NCBI GenBank assembly: GCA_043816955.1
Contig: JBDRHL010000026.1
Span: 1-49,440, forward strand
Source: JBDRHL01 sp043816955
Lineage (GTDB): Bacteria; Planctomycetota; Phycisphaerae; Sedimentisphaerales; CAYZTY01
Direction: 5' to 3'
DNA: 49,440 bases
The notes below the pieces were generated by a model. It was given only the letters and a program-made list of their open reading frames with translations. It was not told where the DNA came from and did not search any database. The position numbers were made by a program, and so were the translations under genes. Shown piece by piece: positions 17,861 through 25,670 of this stretch (the first letter of the stretch is position 1; every line of letters starts with the position of its first letter).

Positions 17861-19684
17861 ATGTGCGGGATAGCAGGGTTTAACTGGGCGGACCGATCCG
17901 CTATTGAAAAGATGACCGCTATGCTTCGGCATCGGGGGCCTGACGCGGAAGGTTACTATGTAGATAGCAATGTTTCGTTCGGCCACAGGAGACTGTCGAT
18001 TATCGATACTTCCGCTAGAGGGCTTCAGCCCATGACGTTCGAAAATCTGGTTATCAGCTACAATGGCGAAATATATAATTTCAGGGAGCTTCGCGAACAA
18101 CTCCGTTCGTACGGATATAAATTTGTTTCCGATACCGATACTGAGGTCGTCCTGTACAGCTATCATTTCTGGGGGCCGGCGTGCACGAACAAATTCAACG
18201 GTATGTGGGCTTTTGCTGTTTACGACATGAAAAACAACTACATTTTCCTCTCAAGAGACCGCTTCGGCATCAAGCCGCTCTATTATTATTTCGATGGCAG
18301 CCGGTTTATTTTCGCCTCGGAATTAAAAGCGATAAAAGTACACAATCTGGATATGACTGTCAGCACAGATGCACTGAACTTCTTTTTTTATCAGAAATAT
18401 ATCGGCGGCAACCTGACTATATTCAAGAATTGCTACAAACTGAAACCTTCTGAAAACCTGCAGTTTGATTTAAATCAGGCAAAGTTCTCCACAACAAAGT
18501 ACTATGATCTTGGACAGCAGATAGCCCGGTATCAGACTGTACCTCTTGATGAGAGACTCGAATTGGTTGAGGAACTTCTCATCGATGCGGTTGAAAAAAG
18601 ACTTGTTTCCGATGTCCCCATAGGCAGCTTTCTTTCCGGCGGCGTAGATTCATCGCTGATATCGGCAATTATCAGTAGCAGGCATGATAACTTCGATACC
18701 TTCTCAATTGGCTTTAAGGACAAATCCTATAATGAGCTTGGCTGCTCTGCACAGGTTGCCGAGCATATCCATACTCGACATCACTACGATTACATGCAGA
18801 TAAACGAAGATTTGATCGAATTCATTGTGGAAAATATGGATGAGCCCTTTGGAGATTCTTCCGTACTGCCGACATATCTTCTCTCAAAAATTGCCCGGCA
18901 AAAGGTTACTGTCTCTCTTTCCGGCGATGGTGGTGACGAAGTCTTTGGCGGATATGACACTTATAAAGCATATGAAATTGCCCGCTATGTGCCGCCGGCA
19001 GTAGTGAAATTATCAGCCAGGCTCGTTTCGCTGCTGCCTGCTTCAGATAAAAAAGTTACCGGGTCACTAAAGATGGAACGGTTTGTGCGCAGTTTTACTG
19101 CACCGCCAAACCGGCGCCATCTGGACTGGATGGCAACTTTCCCGGACACGCACAGACAGATATTACTCGAAGACCGCTTCTCTAATACCGAGTCCATTAT
19201 AAACTGCCGATTTGGAAAAGACCTTCTTTCAATACAATTGAATGATATTCAGAATTACCTGGCTGAAGATATTCTAAAAAAAGTTGACCTTGCATCGATG
19301 CTCAACAGCCTTGAAACACGTGTGCCTATGCTTGATTACCGTCTTGTCCCTGCAGTTTTGTCACTACCGAACAGATACAAAATCAGAAAACTGCAAACAA
19401 AATGGTTTCTAAAACAGATCGCTTCGGCCTATCTGCCGCGAGAGATTATACACAGGCCCAAAAGAGGTTTTACTGTTCCGCTTTCCCACTATGTAAGAAC
19501 AAGTCATCTGATCGGCGAGTTTCTTACAAACCGCCGCTATTTTGAACACAGTATGCTCAACTATAATTATGTTCAGCAGATGTTCAGCGATCACATGAAT
19601 AGAAAAACCGATAATGCCAGGCAGTTATGGCTCTGTTTCGTGTTTAACGCATGGCTCCATAAAAACGGCAGAAAATTTAATTAA
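17861..19684 (+). CDS. asnB: asparagine synthase (glutamine-hydrolysing) family amidotransferase
   Basis: Transfers glutamine-derived ammonia to an adenylated carboxylate. The 607-residue chain has the class II glutaminase domain with catalytic Cys2 (MCGIAGFNW), RHRGPDAEG and SYNGEIYNF, then the ATP-pyrophosphatase domain with SGGVDSS (259-265) and SGDGGDEVFGGY. The family includes true AsnB and glycan-cluster paralogues that amidate uronic acids (WbpS/AsnB-like). Its place directly after glycosyltransferase and deacetylase genes, 2 nt from the deacetylase stop, favours a sugar-modifying role, but that is inference. Full length, no missing catalytic residue seen. Confidence 0.9.
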   Translation: MCGIAGFNWADRSAIEKMTAMLRHRGPDAEGYYVDSNVSFGHRRLSIIDTSARGLQPMTFENLVISYNGEIYNFRELREQLRSYGYKFVSDTDTEVVLYSYHFWGPACTNKFNGMWAFAVYDMKNNYIFLSRDRFGIKPLYYYFDGSRFIFASELKAIKVHNLDMTVSTDALNFFFYQKYIGGNLTIFKNCYKLKPSENLQFDLNQAKFSTTKYYDLGQQIARYQTVPLDERLELVEELLIDAVEKRLVSDVPIGSFLSGGVDSSLISAIISSRHDNFDTFSIGFKDKSYNELGCSAQVAEHIHTRHHYDYMQINEDLIEFIVENMDEPFGDSSVLPTYLLSKIARQKVTVSLSGDGGDEVFGGYDTYKAYEIARYVPPAVVKLSARLVSLLPASDKKVTGSLKMERFVRSFTAPPNRRHLDWMATFPDTHRQILLEDRFSNTESIINCRFGKDLLSIQLNDIQNYLAEDILKKVDLASMLNSLETRVPMLDYRLVPAVLSLPNRYKIRKLQTKWFLKQIASAYLPREIIHRPKRGFTVPLSHYVRTSHLIGEFLTNRRYFEHSMLNYNYVQQMFSDHMNRKTDNARQLWLCFVFNAWLHKNGRKFN

Positions 19685-19785
19685 GTTTTAATATTTTCCC
19701 GGCAACAATGTGCTAAATACAACTGGTGATCGAAAATTGTATTTAAGAATTAACTTAAAGCATCTATTGCAGAAAGGATTTAATA

Positions 19786-20031
19786 ATGCTGGTCTTAAGC
19801 AGACGCCAGGATGAAACAATAATATTCTCGGATAACATTGAAGTTACGGTTCTTGACATCCAGGGCAAAAAGGTCAAGCTTGGCATTACCGCTCCAAGGG
19901 ATATTCGGGTATTGCGAAAAGAAACACTCGGCAAGACGGATTATCCCCCGTCGCCTGTTGTTTCTGATGAACAACCTCAAACAGTTGCCCATTCAACTGA
20001 ATTACCTGAGGATGCCTCCGCCGGCAAGTGA
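19786..20031 (+). CDS. csrA: carbon storage regulator CsrA
   Basis: Small RNA-binding dimer that blocks or stabilises mRNAs by binding A(N)GGA motifs near ribosome sites. The 81-residue protein starts MLVLSRRQDETIIFSDNIEV and continues VKLGITAPRDIRVLRKE, the canonical strands and the RNA-contacting VLRKE segment. The tail after residue 50 (Pro/Ser/Glu-rich) is longer than in E. coli CsrA (61 aa) and looks disordered. The ribosome site GAAAGGATTTAATA contains a GGA, so autoregulation is possible. The last 30 nt overlap the convergent GTPase gene on the other strand. Confidence 0.95.
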   Translation: MLVLSRRQDETIIFSDNIEVTVLDIQGKKVKLGITAPRDIRVLRKETLGKTDYPPSPVVSDEQPQTVAHSTELPEDASAGK

Positions 20032-21213
20032 GTTGTTCCTGAATATGGCGAATTTGCCCAGGTCGGGTATCTGGCCGAAAGGATCCACGCAAACAGGGCG
20101 GGCAAGTTTCATTCTGACATCGGCGGCTTGCAATGGCATAAGCTGCTCAGCATCACCAGTAGCGGCGTCTATATGGGGCGGCTCGACAATGTTGGAAATG
20201 TGCTCTATTCGAGCGATGCAGCAGCATGTTTCGAAACGAATTTTAACCTCGTCGCCTGTTTTGAGTCCGGACGAATCGGTCCAGAAAACATGCGTAACGA
20301 TATAATCGGTTGTCAGAGGCGCCGAACAAAGATTGCACCCGACAAGGCCTCTTTCGAGATGTTGTGAGTCCCGCAACAGCAGGCCGACCCATTGACCTGG
20401 CCCGGCAGAGTGAACAGATTGACCATCGACTATAACCTCAAGAATTTCTGTTGTATACAACTGCGGCGTAAATGTTATCTGCTGCCCCTTAATTATTCTG
20501 CCGGTCAATATACGGCCCTGCACCTCCCTTCTGCCGGCGCATATGCAAACACATTCGACGACGAAGCGAAGTGGAAATTGGCTGCACCGCTTCGAAGGAT
20601 AAAGCAAATCGAGAGATTTCATCAGCATTGGTGCCGTATTCCAGGGCATATTTGTCCCTTCCGATGTGATGTTGTCGCCATAACTCGCAGAAGCAGGAAT
20701 CACTGAGGCGATATTAATTCCAATTGCTCGCAGATATTCATCAACTTCTTCGGATACATCCCAGAATCTGAGCCTGTCATAATCAGTAAGATCCATCTTG
20801 TTTATGATTACGATTGCCTGTTGAATCCCAAACATGCCCATTATGTACACCTGATTCCAGGTCTCAATGCCTGGACCTTTAAGACAGTCTACAACGAGTA
20901 TTGCTGCATCTGCTGTGTGCGTGTTATCCACCATATTACTCAGAAAGCCTCCATAGCCGGATGTATCAATAAGAATATAATCACGCATGGCAGTGCTGAA
21001 TCTGAATTTGTCGTGATTCAGCACGGATGGCTCAAGCTGTTTAATTTGTGATTCTGCAATACCATATCCTTCTAGCCGGACAGTGAGCCTGGGACTGGCA
21101 TTGTTATTTTTGGGTGTATCAAAAGAAAAACCTCTTTCATAAAGAAGTCTTTTTATGATTGCGGATTTGCCGTGTTGCTTGTGTCCGGCGATCATGATTT
21201 TGAAGTCTTCCAT
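20002..21213 (-). CDS. divergent EF-1A/EF-Tu/CysN-like GTPase
   Basis: A 403-residue three-domain GTPase of the translation-factor class, function unknown. G1 is GHKQHGKS (10-17) and G4 is NKMD (138-141). G3 is DTSGY (83-87) where EF-Tu and EF-1A have DxPGH, so the catalytic-His position carries Tyr. The downstream block NMVDNTHTADAAILVVD matches the EF-1A/CysN switch II region. Domain 2 (CAGRREVQGRILTGRIIKGQQI) and domain 3 (THVFWTDSSGLKTGDEVKIR) resemble CysN/EF-1A. The switch I RGITI-type motif is not evident. GGAGG lies 10 nt before the ATG. It is probably not the housekeeping EF-Tu; a paralogue with altered GTP hydrolysis is the best reading. Confidence 0.75.
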   Translation of the reverse strand: MEDFKIMIAGHKQHGKSAIIKRLLYERGFSFDTPKNNNASPRLTVRLEGYGIAESQIKQLEPSVLNHDKFRFSTAMRDYILIDTSGYGGFLSNMVDNTHTADAAILVVDCLKGPGIETWNQVYIMGMFGIQQAIVIINKMDLTDYDRLRFWDVSEEVDEYLRAIGINIASVIPASASYGDNITSEGTNMPWNTAPMLMKSLDLLYPSKRCSQFPLRFVVECVCICAGRREVQGRILTGRIIKGQQITFTPQLYTTEILEVIVDGQSVHSAGPGQWVGLLLRDSQHLERGLVGCNLCSAPLTTDYIVTHVFWTDSSGLKTGDEVKIRFETCCCIARIEHISNIVEPPHIDAATGDAEQLMPLQAADVRMKLARPVCVDPFGQIPDLGKFAIFRNNSLAGGGILR

Positions 21214-21812
21214 CTATGTATGTCCTCCAAGAAAAAACGCTTAATCCTGAATTCATCAAACGTGGTTTGATCACAGCTACAGATTCTGGCGAGACCTGAT
21301 AAGAATAAAAGTAAAACAAAAGTAAATAATCATGTATCAGTCGCGTTGTTTCATTGTGCAGACACATCAAACTTGATTACCATACCAGGTTGAATTGGGT
21401 AAGATAGGAAACTTTCCTGTTGTGATTTGAATGTTTTTTTTGTCTCCGGTGCCATACAGTTGGCACTGCAAAAAAAGAAATGTTTCTCAAGCTTCTGTTA
21501 AGTGGCTATGTTCTGGGCTTATGAAAACTGTCAAACTACTTCGGGGAAATTTGGTAATGAAACACAAGAAATTTTTGCCGAATCCGCTACATTCCCCATG
21601 GAAGCAAAAAGGTTTACTTATATTTTACTTTCAATAACAAACAGTGCCGACTAGATGTAACAGTTGGCATTGAGGCTGTGGTAACTCATGTGATGCTGGT
21701 ATAAGGGATTCAGGGCCATGCTGACAAGGATGTCATATATAAGGATTTTTACGGAGAGCTTCGATCCAGCCGTCACACCCGGCCTGAAGATGTTGTCAGT
21801 AAAGTTCGTTAT
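21214..21812 (+). other. intergenic region between GTPase and response regulator
   Basis: About 600 nt. No convincing gene is seen. The forward frame at 21431-21637 has no recognisable family and no good ribosome site. The stretch is AT-rich and contains two partly similar 'cagttggca' segments, near 21459 and 21660. The frame of the response regulator stays open back to 21705, so its true start may be upstream at a non-standard codon. Confidence 0.5.
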
Positions 21813-22541
21813 GTGCTTGGATGTCCTATGTGTTTACAAATGGCGCTACATATCGATCACAATTACCAGAGACAGACACATATTCGGCGCCATCTTGAGA
21901 CGCTTGGTTTCAAGGTCCACAGGGCCTCCTCCACTTCCACAGCATGGAAGTTTGCTCGGGGCAATCGCTATCGGCTGGTTTTGATGCATTTTGAAACGAC
22001 TGGTTCAGACGTATTCGAGTTTTGTTCTTTTCTTCGCGCAGGCTGTGCTGAAACGATTCTGATTGTGCTTATGAGGAGTGCCAAAATAGCAGTAATTGAG
22101 AAACTTTTTGACTACGGTGCAAACGACGTTGTTACAGGAGCAGAGGCTTCTGCGCGAATTCTAACCAAAAGAATATGTGCGCATCTGTTCCGTAACAGGA
22201 CTGCTTTATACAAAAACGGCACTGTAAGACTCAGAAACACGATAGTAGATTTTCACCGGCGCGAGGTATGGTGCAACGGAACCATACGCAAACTGCGCGG
22301 AATTTCAGCAGATCTCTTGAAATATTTCCTGGATAATCCCAATCGTCCTGTATCAAGGGAGGAGCTTCTGCATTGCCATATATGGGCCGACTCTGTTTGT
22401 TCCTCGGCAAGAGAAGGAGGCAAAACGTTCGATATGCACGTCGGTAAACTTCGAAAAATAATTGAGCCGGACCCAACACGTCCGCAGATCATAACATCAG
22501 TGCGAGGAGTGGGATGGAAGCTCTCAGCCGATCCAAGCTGA
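21813..22541 (+). CDS. OmpR-type response regulator with degenerate receiver
   Basis: A protein of about 242 residues with an N-terminal receiver-like domain and a C-terminal winged helix (about 140-240: ISADLLKYFLDNPNRPVSREELL, TFDMHVGKLRKIIEPDP, ITSVRGVGWKL), the OmpR/PhoB DNA-binding fold. In the receiver the phospho-acceptor position reads LVLMHF, with His59 where LxxxD is expected. The GANDVV block lacks the KPF lysine. Phosphorylation is therefore unlikely, and this may be a phosphorylation-independent regulator. Start choice is weak: GTG 21813, ATG 21828 and ATG 21840 all lack a clear ribosome site. No kinase gene is adjacent. Confidence 0.75.
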   Translation: MLGCPMCLQMALHIDHNYQRQTHIRRHLETLGFKVHRASSTSTAWKFARGNRYRLVLMHFETTGSDVFEFCSFLRAGCAETILIVLMRSAKIAVIEKLFDYGANDVVTGAEASARILTKRICAHLFRNRTALYKNGTVRLRNTIVDFHRREVWCNGTIRKLRGISADLLKYFLDNPNRPVSREELLHCHIWADSVCSSAREGGKTFDMHVGKLRKIIEPDPTRPQIITSVRGVGWKLSADPS

Positions 22542-22678
22542 TATACGAAGCGGCGGCGCTACCGATATGGAGCGCCCACACAAGACCTTCTGCTTGCAGC
22601 ACTTGGAGAATATACAGTAAAGAATATCCCTTAGCGCATAATCTGGATTAATACCTGCACTCTCCTCCTCCTAGTCCG

Positions 22679-22715
22679 GACCCGGAGCAGCATCTCCCCG
22701 ATGAAGCTCCGGGTC
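22679..22715 (+). repeat. inverted repeat, candidate transcription-stop hairpin
   Basis: GACCCGGAGC and its exact complement GCTCCGGGTC are separated by 17 nt. There is no T-run afterwards, so it is either a factor-dependent terminator for the response regulator transcript or a structured or protein-binding site. Confidence 0.5.
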
Positions 22716-22841
22716 ATTATATCATCCCTTATGTAATAACCAATGGTAACTCATCTCATATGCAATAATGTTGCTTTATGACACCAGGATACATCGTGTC
22801 CGCTAACTCCGCAATAATGGGGCAAAAACCGGCAAATCTGC

Positions 22842-22870
22842 TTGCCATACCGCGCCATTTGCCATATTAT
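22842..22870 (+). promoter_or_regulatory. sigma70-type promoter for the EF-G-like gene
   Basis: TTGCCA, a 17-nt spacer, TATTAT (each 5/6 to consensus), about 60 nt before the GTG start. Confidence 0.6.
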
Positions 22871-22930
22871 ACATCGTTTTGACTGAATTCTATGAACAAT
22901 TTAACGTTAGTCTAGCCTGGAGGTTAAAAC

Positions 22931-24961
22931 GTGGCTGATATCATTGATATTCGCAATATCGTGCTTCTTGGGCACGGCGGAAGTGGAAAAACCTCTATTG
23001 CCGAGGCCGTTCTGCACACAACCAACGCAACCAACCGACTTGGCAGTGTCGAAGATAAGAGCACCGTCTCCGACTATGACGAGGAAGAAAGACAGCGTCA
23101 GCACTCTATTTATTCAACGCTGATGCATGTCAACTACGCCGGTAAAACGATCAATATGATTGATACGCCCGGCTATCCGGACTTTATCGGAGCAGCGCTG
23201 GTTTCGATTCCTGCGGCTGAAGCGGCTATTATTGTAATCAGCGCTTCTGCGGGGATCGAGGTAAACACGCGAAAACTCTTCGAGGCCGCGATGAATGCGG
23301 GCAAGCCCAGGATAATCGTCATAAACAAGATTGACGCTGATAATATCGATTTGCCTGGCTTGATCAGGAATATACATGAAACGTTCGGTTCCGCATGTCG
23401 CTGTGCGAATCTTCCCGGCACCGACGAAAATACAATTATCGATTGCTTAACCAATGACACCGGTGATTCGCCGGTAATGGACGTTGCAACCGCGCATACT
23501 GAGCTGATAGAAAGCGTCATTGAAGCGGATGACAAGTTGATGGAGAGTTATCTTGGCGGCGAGGAAATCGGCGCCGATAAAATTGCTTCGGTTTTTGTCA
23601 AGGCTATGATGGCAGGAACAATTGTGCCGGTGGTCTTTACAAATGCTCGCAGGGAAGTCGGTATTACCGATCTGCTCGATATAATTACCAAATTTGTTCC
23701 CAGCCCGGCTGATGTTGAACCGGTAAAGGTGATAGCTGGCGAGAAGAGCGCCGAGATCAAGCCTGATCCTGCCGGACCTCTTGCCGGCTTGGTATTCCGG
23801 ATCGGTTTTGACCAACGCTCAAATATGAAATATGCATCCATCCGTATTTTCGCAGGCAAGCTAACCCCAGAGACCGCCATGCTTGTGAACGAGGAAAGGA
23901 AACCCCTCAGGCCAGGCCATATTCTGAAGTTACAGGGCGGAGAAACCTCTGAAATTCAGGCTGGTATCACCGGAGATATAGTCACACTTGCAAAGATCGA
24001 CGAGATCAGAATAGGCGATCTTGTTCATGATGGAAAGTTCCCCGGCAGGATCCAGATGCCGCGAATACCGACACCCATGTACGCTCTTGCTCTTGAACCT
24101 GCAGCGAGAGGGGATGAGCAGAAGATAAGTTCTGCTCTTGAGAAAGTCTCAGAAGAGAACATCTGTTTTAAGATCACGCGCGATCCTCAGACAAAAGAGC
24201 TTGTTATCAACGGCTTGGGAGACCTGCATCTGCGAGTCGTGCTTTCGAGGCTTGAGAAACGTTACAAACTTGCCGTGAAAACAAAACAGCCGAAAATTCC
24301 ATATCGGGAAACAATCACGGGTAAAGCCGAAGGACATTATCGCCACAAAAAACAGACAGGCGGCGCTGGCCAGTTCGGGGAGGTGTACCTCCGTATAGAG
24401 CCTGCTGAGCGGGATTCTGATCCCCCCGTGCAGATAAGCTGGGATATCTTCGGAGGGACAATCCCTTCCCAGTATGAACCTGCCGTCGCCAAGGGAATTT
24501 TCGACGTGATGGAAAACGGCTTTGTAGCGGGATTCCCTATCCAGGATATAAAGGTTTCGGTCTATGACGGTAAGTATCATCCGGTCGATTCAAAGGAAGT
24601 TGCTTTTCGCGCCGCAGGCAAAGGCGCTTTTCTGGATGCCCTTGAAAAGGCAAAACCTGCCCTGCTGGAGCCGATAGTCAATATAGAAATTACGATCCCT
24701 GCCGCCAACATGGGTGATATAACCGGCGACCTGGCATCAAGACGAGGCCGTATCCAGGGACAGGAAATGCTTGCAGGCAACATGGTGGTTATCAAAGCCC
24801 AGGTCCCGCTCTCGGAGGTCGCCCAGTACGACAGCCAGTTAAAAAGTGTCACTGGCGGACAGGGAAGCTATTCGATGGAATTAAGCCATTATGAGCCTGT
24901 CCCGCCAAACGTTCAGCAGCAGGTTATTCAGCAGTACGCAAAGAAAAAAGTAGAGTCCTGA
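22931..24961 (+). CDS. fusA: elongation factor G, EF-G-2-type paralogue
   Basis: A 676-residue translational GTPase of the EF-G family. P-loop GHGGSGKT (14-21), G3 DTPGY (78-82), NKID, then domains II-V with PKIPYRETI, the HKKQTGGAGQFGEV block and GDLASRRGRIQG typical of domains IV and V. Tyr replaces the usual His in DTPGH, and the RGITI switch I motif is replaced by a QRQHSIYSTL-type stretch. Both fit the EF-G-2 subfamily (as in the Thermus second EF-G) rather than the canonical translocase, so the symbol is given in the broad sense. GTG start with GGAGG 8 nt upstream. Monocistronic, with its own promoter. Confidence 0.85.
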   Translation: MADIIDIRNIVLLGHGGSGKTSIAEAVLHTTNATNRLGSVEDKSTVSDYDEEERQRQHSIYSTLMHVNYAGKTINMIDTPGYPDFIGAALVSIPAAEAAIIVISASAGIEVNTRKLFEAAMNAGKPRIIVINKIDADNIDLPGLIRNIHETFGSACRCANLPGTDENTIIDCLTNDTGDSPVMDVATAHTELIESVIEADDKLMESYLGGEEIGADKIASVFVKAMMAGTIVPVVFTNARREVGITDLLDIITKFVPSPADVEPVKVIAGEKSAEIKPDPAGPLAGLVFRIGFDQRSNMKYASIRIFAGKLTPETAMLVNEERKPLRPGHILKLQGGETSEIQAGITGDIVTLAKIDEIRIGDLVHDGKFPGRIQMPRIPTPMYALALEPAARGDEQKISSALEKVSEENICFKITRDPQTKELVINGLGDLHLRVVLSRLEKRYKLAVKTKQPKIPYRETITGKAEGHYRHKKQTGGAGQFGEVYLRIEPAERDSDPPVQISWDIFGGTIPSQYEPAVAKGIFDVMENGFVAGFPIQDIKVSVYDGKYHPVDSKEVAFRAAGKGAFLDALEKAKPALLEPIVNIEITIPAANMGDITGDLASRRGRIQGQEMLAGNMVVIKAQVPLSEVAQYDSQLKSVTGGQGSYSMELSHYEPVPPNVQQQVIQQYAKKKVES

Positions 24962-25266
24962 TTCATAGTAATCACGCTTTAGTGTGAGGGCAGTTTATCT
25001 GTGGGGATAGAAATATTTTTAGGGTTATTGTTAGGTGAGATAGAGTGGTTTTTAGTGGTTTAAGGCAAGTTTTGGGCATTTTTCTGGGTTTGGGACTATG
25101 TTTTTTGCAGAAAGTTGACATTTATTAGTTGCATTTTTTAATTATCATGGTCAAATAACGTGTTATGGGGCATTATTCTTAACATCTCTCGGGAGTATGC
25201 CGCCTTTAAATTAAATCAGAGAGAACTTTTTTGAGCGGCCTGTCTATAGGCCCAGGAGTAACACAA
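24962..25266 (+). other. intergenic region carrying the cold-shock gene promoter and leader
   Basis: About 305 nt without a gene. A weak hairpin (TCACGC/GTGTGA) follows the EF-G stop. The cold-shock promoter is at 25115-25144. The remainder forms an untranslated leader of roughly 115 nt. Confidence 0.6.
25115..25144 (+). promoter_or_regulatory. sigma70-type promoter for the cold-shock protein gene
   Basis: Perfect TTGACA, an 18-nt spacer and TAATTA. The long leader to the GTG at 25267 is typical of cold-inducible csp mRNAs. Confidence 0.6.
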
Positions 25267-25470
25267 GTGAGCACAGGTACAGTAAAATGGTTTAACGCAA
25301 GCAAGGGTTTCGGATTTATCGTTCCTGATGATGGGAGCGATGATTTGTTTGTCCATCATTCAGAGATCAAGGCCTCCGGGTACGCGTCTCTGGATGAAGG
25401 GCAAAAGGTTGAATTTGAAATTGGTCAGGGCAAAAAGGGCCCATGTGCGACCAACGTTATCCCCAAATAA
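25267..25470 (+). CDS. cold-shock protein (CspA family)
   Basis: A 67-residue single-stranded nucleic-acid-binding OB-fold protein acting as RNA chaperone. VSTGTVKWFNASKGFGFI contains RNP1 (KGFGFI) and LFVHHSEI contains RNP2. The start is GTG at 25267, with AGGAG upstream, which gives the standard CspA length; the open frame extends upstream to 25231 but the extra 12 residues are unlike the family. It is followed by a strong intrinsic terminator, so the gene is monocistronic. Confidence 0.93.
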   Translation: MSTGTVKWFNASKGFGFIVPDDGSDDLFVHHSEIKASGYASLDEGQKVEFEIGQGKKGPCATNVIPK

Positions 25471-25493
25471 TTAAGGATACGGCTTGTAAACCG

Positions 25494-25525
25494 AAAGGCT
25501 CTGCTGGATAGCAGGGCCTTTTTTA
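25494..25525 (+). terminator. intrinsic terminator after the cold-shock gene
   Basis: A stem formed by AAAGGC-tCTGCT and AGCAG-gGCCTTT around a GGAT loop, followed directly by a T-run. Confidence 0.85.
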
Positions 25526-25670
25526 TTGTTAGGTTCGAAAACAAAAATAAGGTGCTTGAAATACCCAAGGCACCAAAAAGCGATGCGAGAAGTTTTGCAG
25601 CCTCTGGCTGAAAAAACTGTAGTTTATGATTTTGCAGTGAAGTAAAGGTGGAGCCATCTTCCGGAAAGAT

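Larger units (their letters stand above)
22542..22930 (+). other. intergenic region with long inverted repeat and fusA promoter
   Basis: About 390 nt without a gene. It contains a perfect 10-bp inverted repeat (22679-22715) after a CTC-rich run, then the promoter at 22842-22870 and GGAGG before the GTG at 22931. Confidence 0.6.

Noticed and set aside
21431..21637. 68-codon forward frame between GTPase and response regulator
   Set aside because: No ribosome site, composition unlike coding, no motif.
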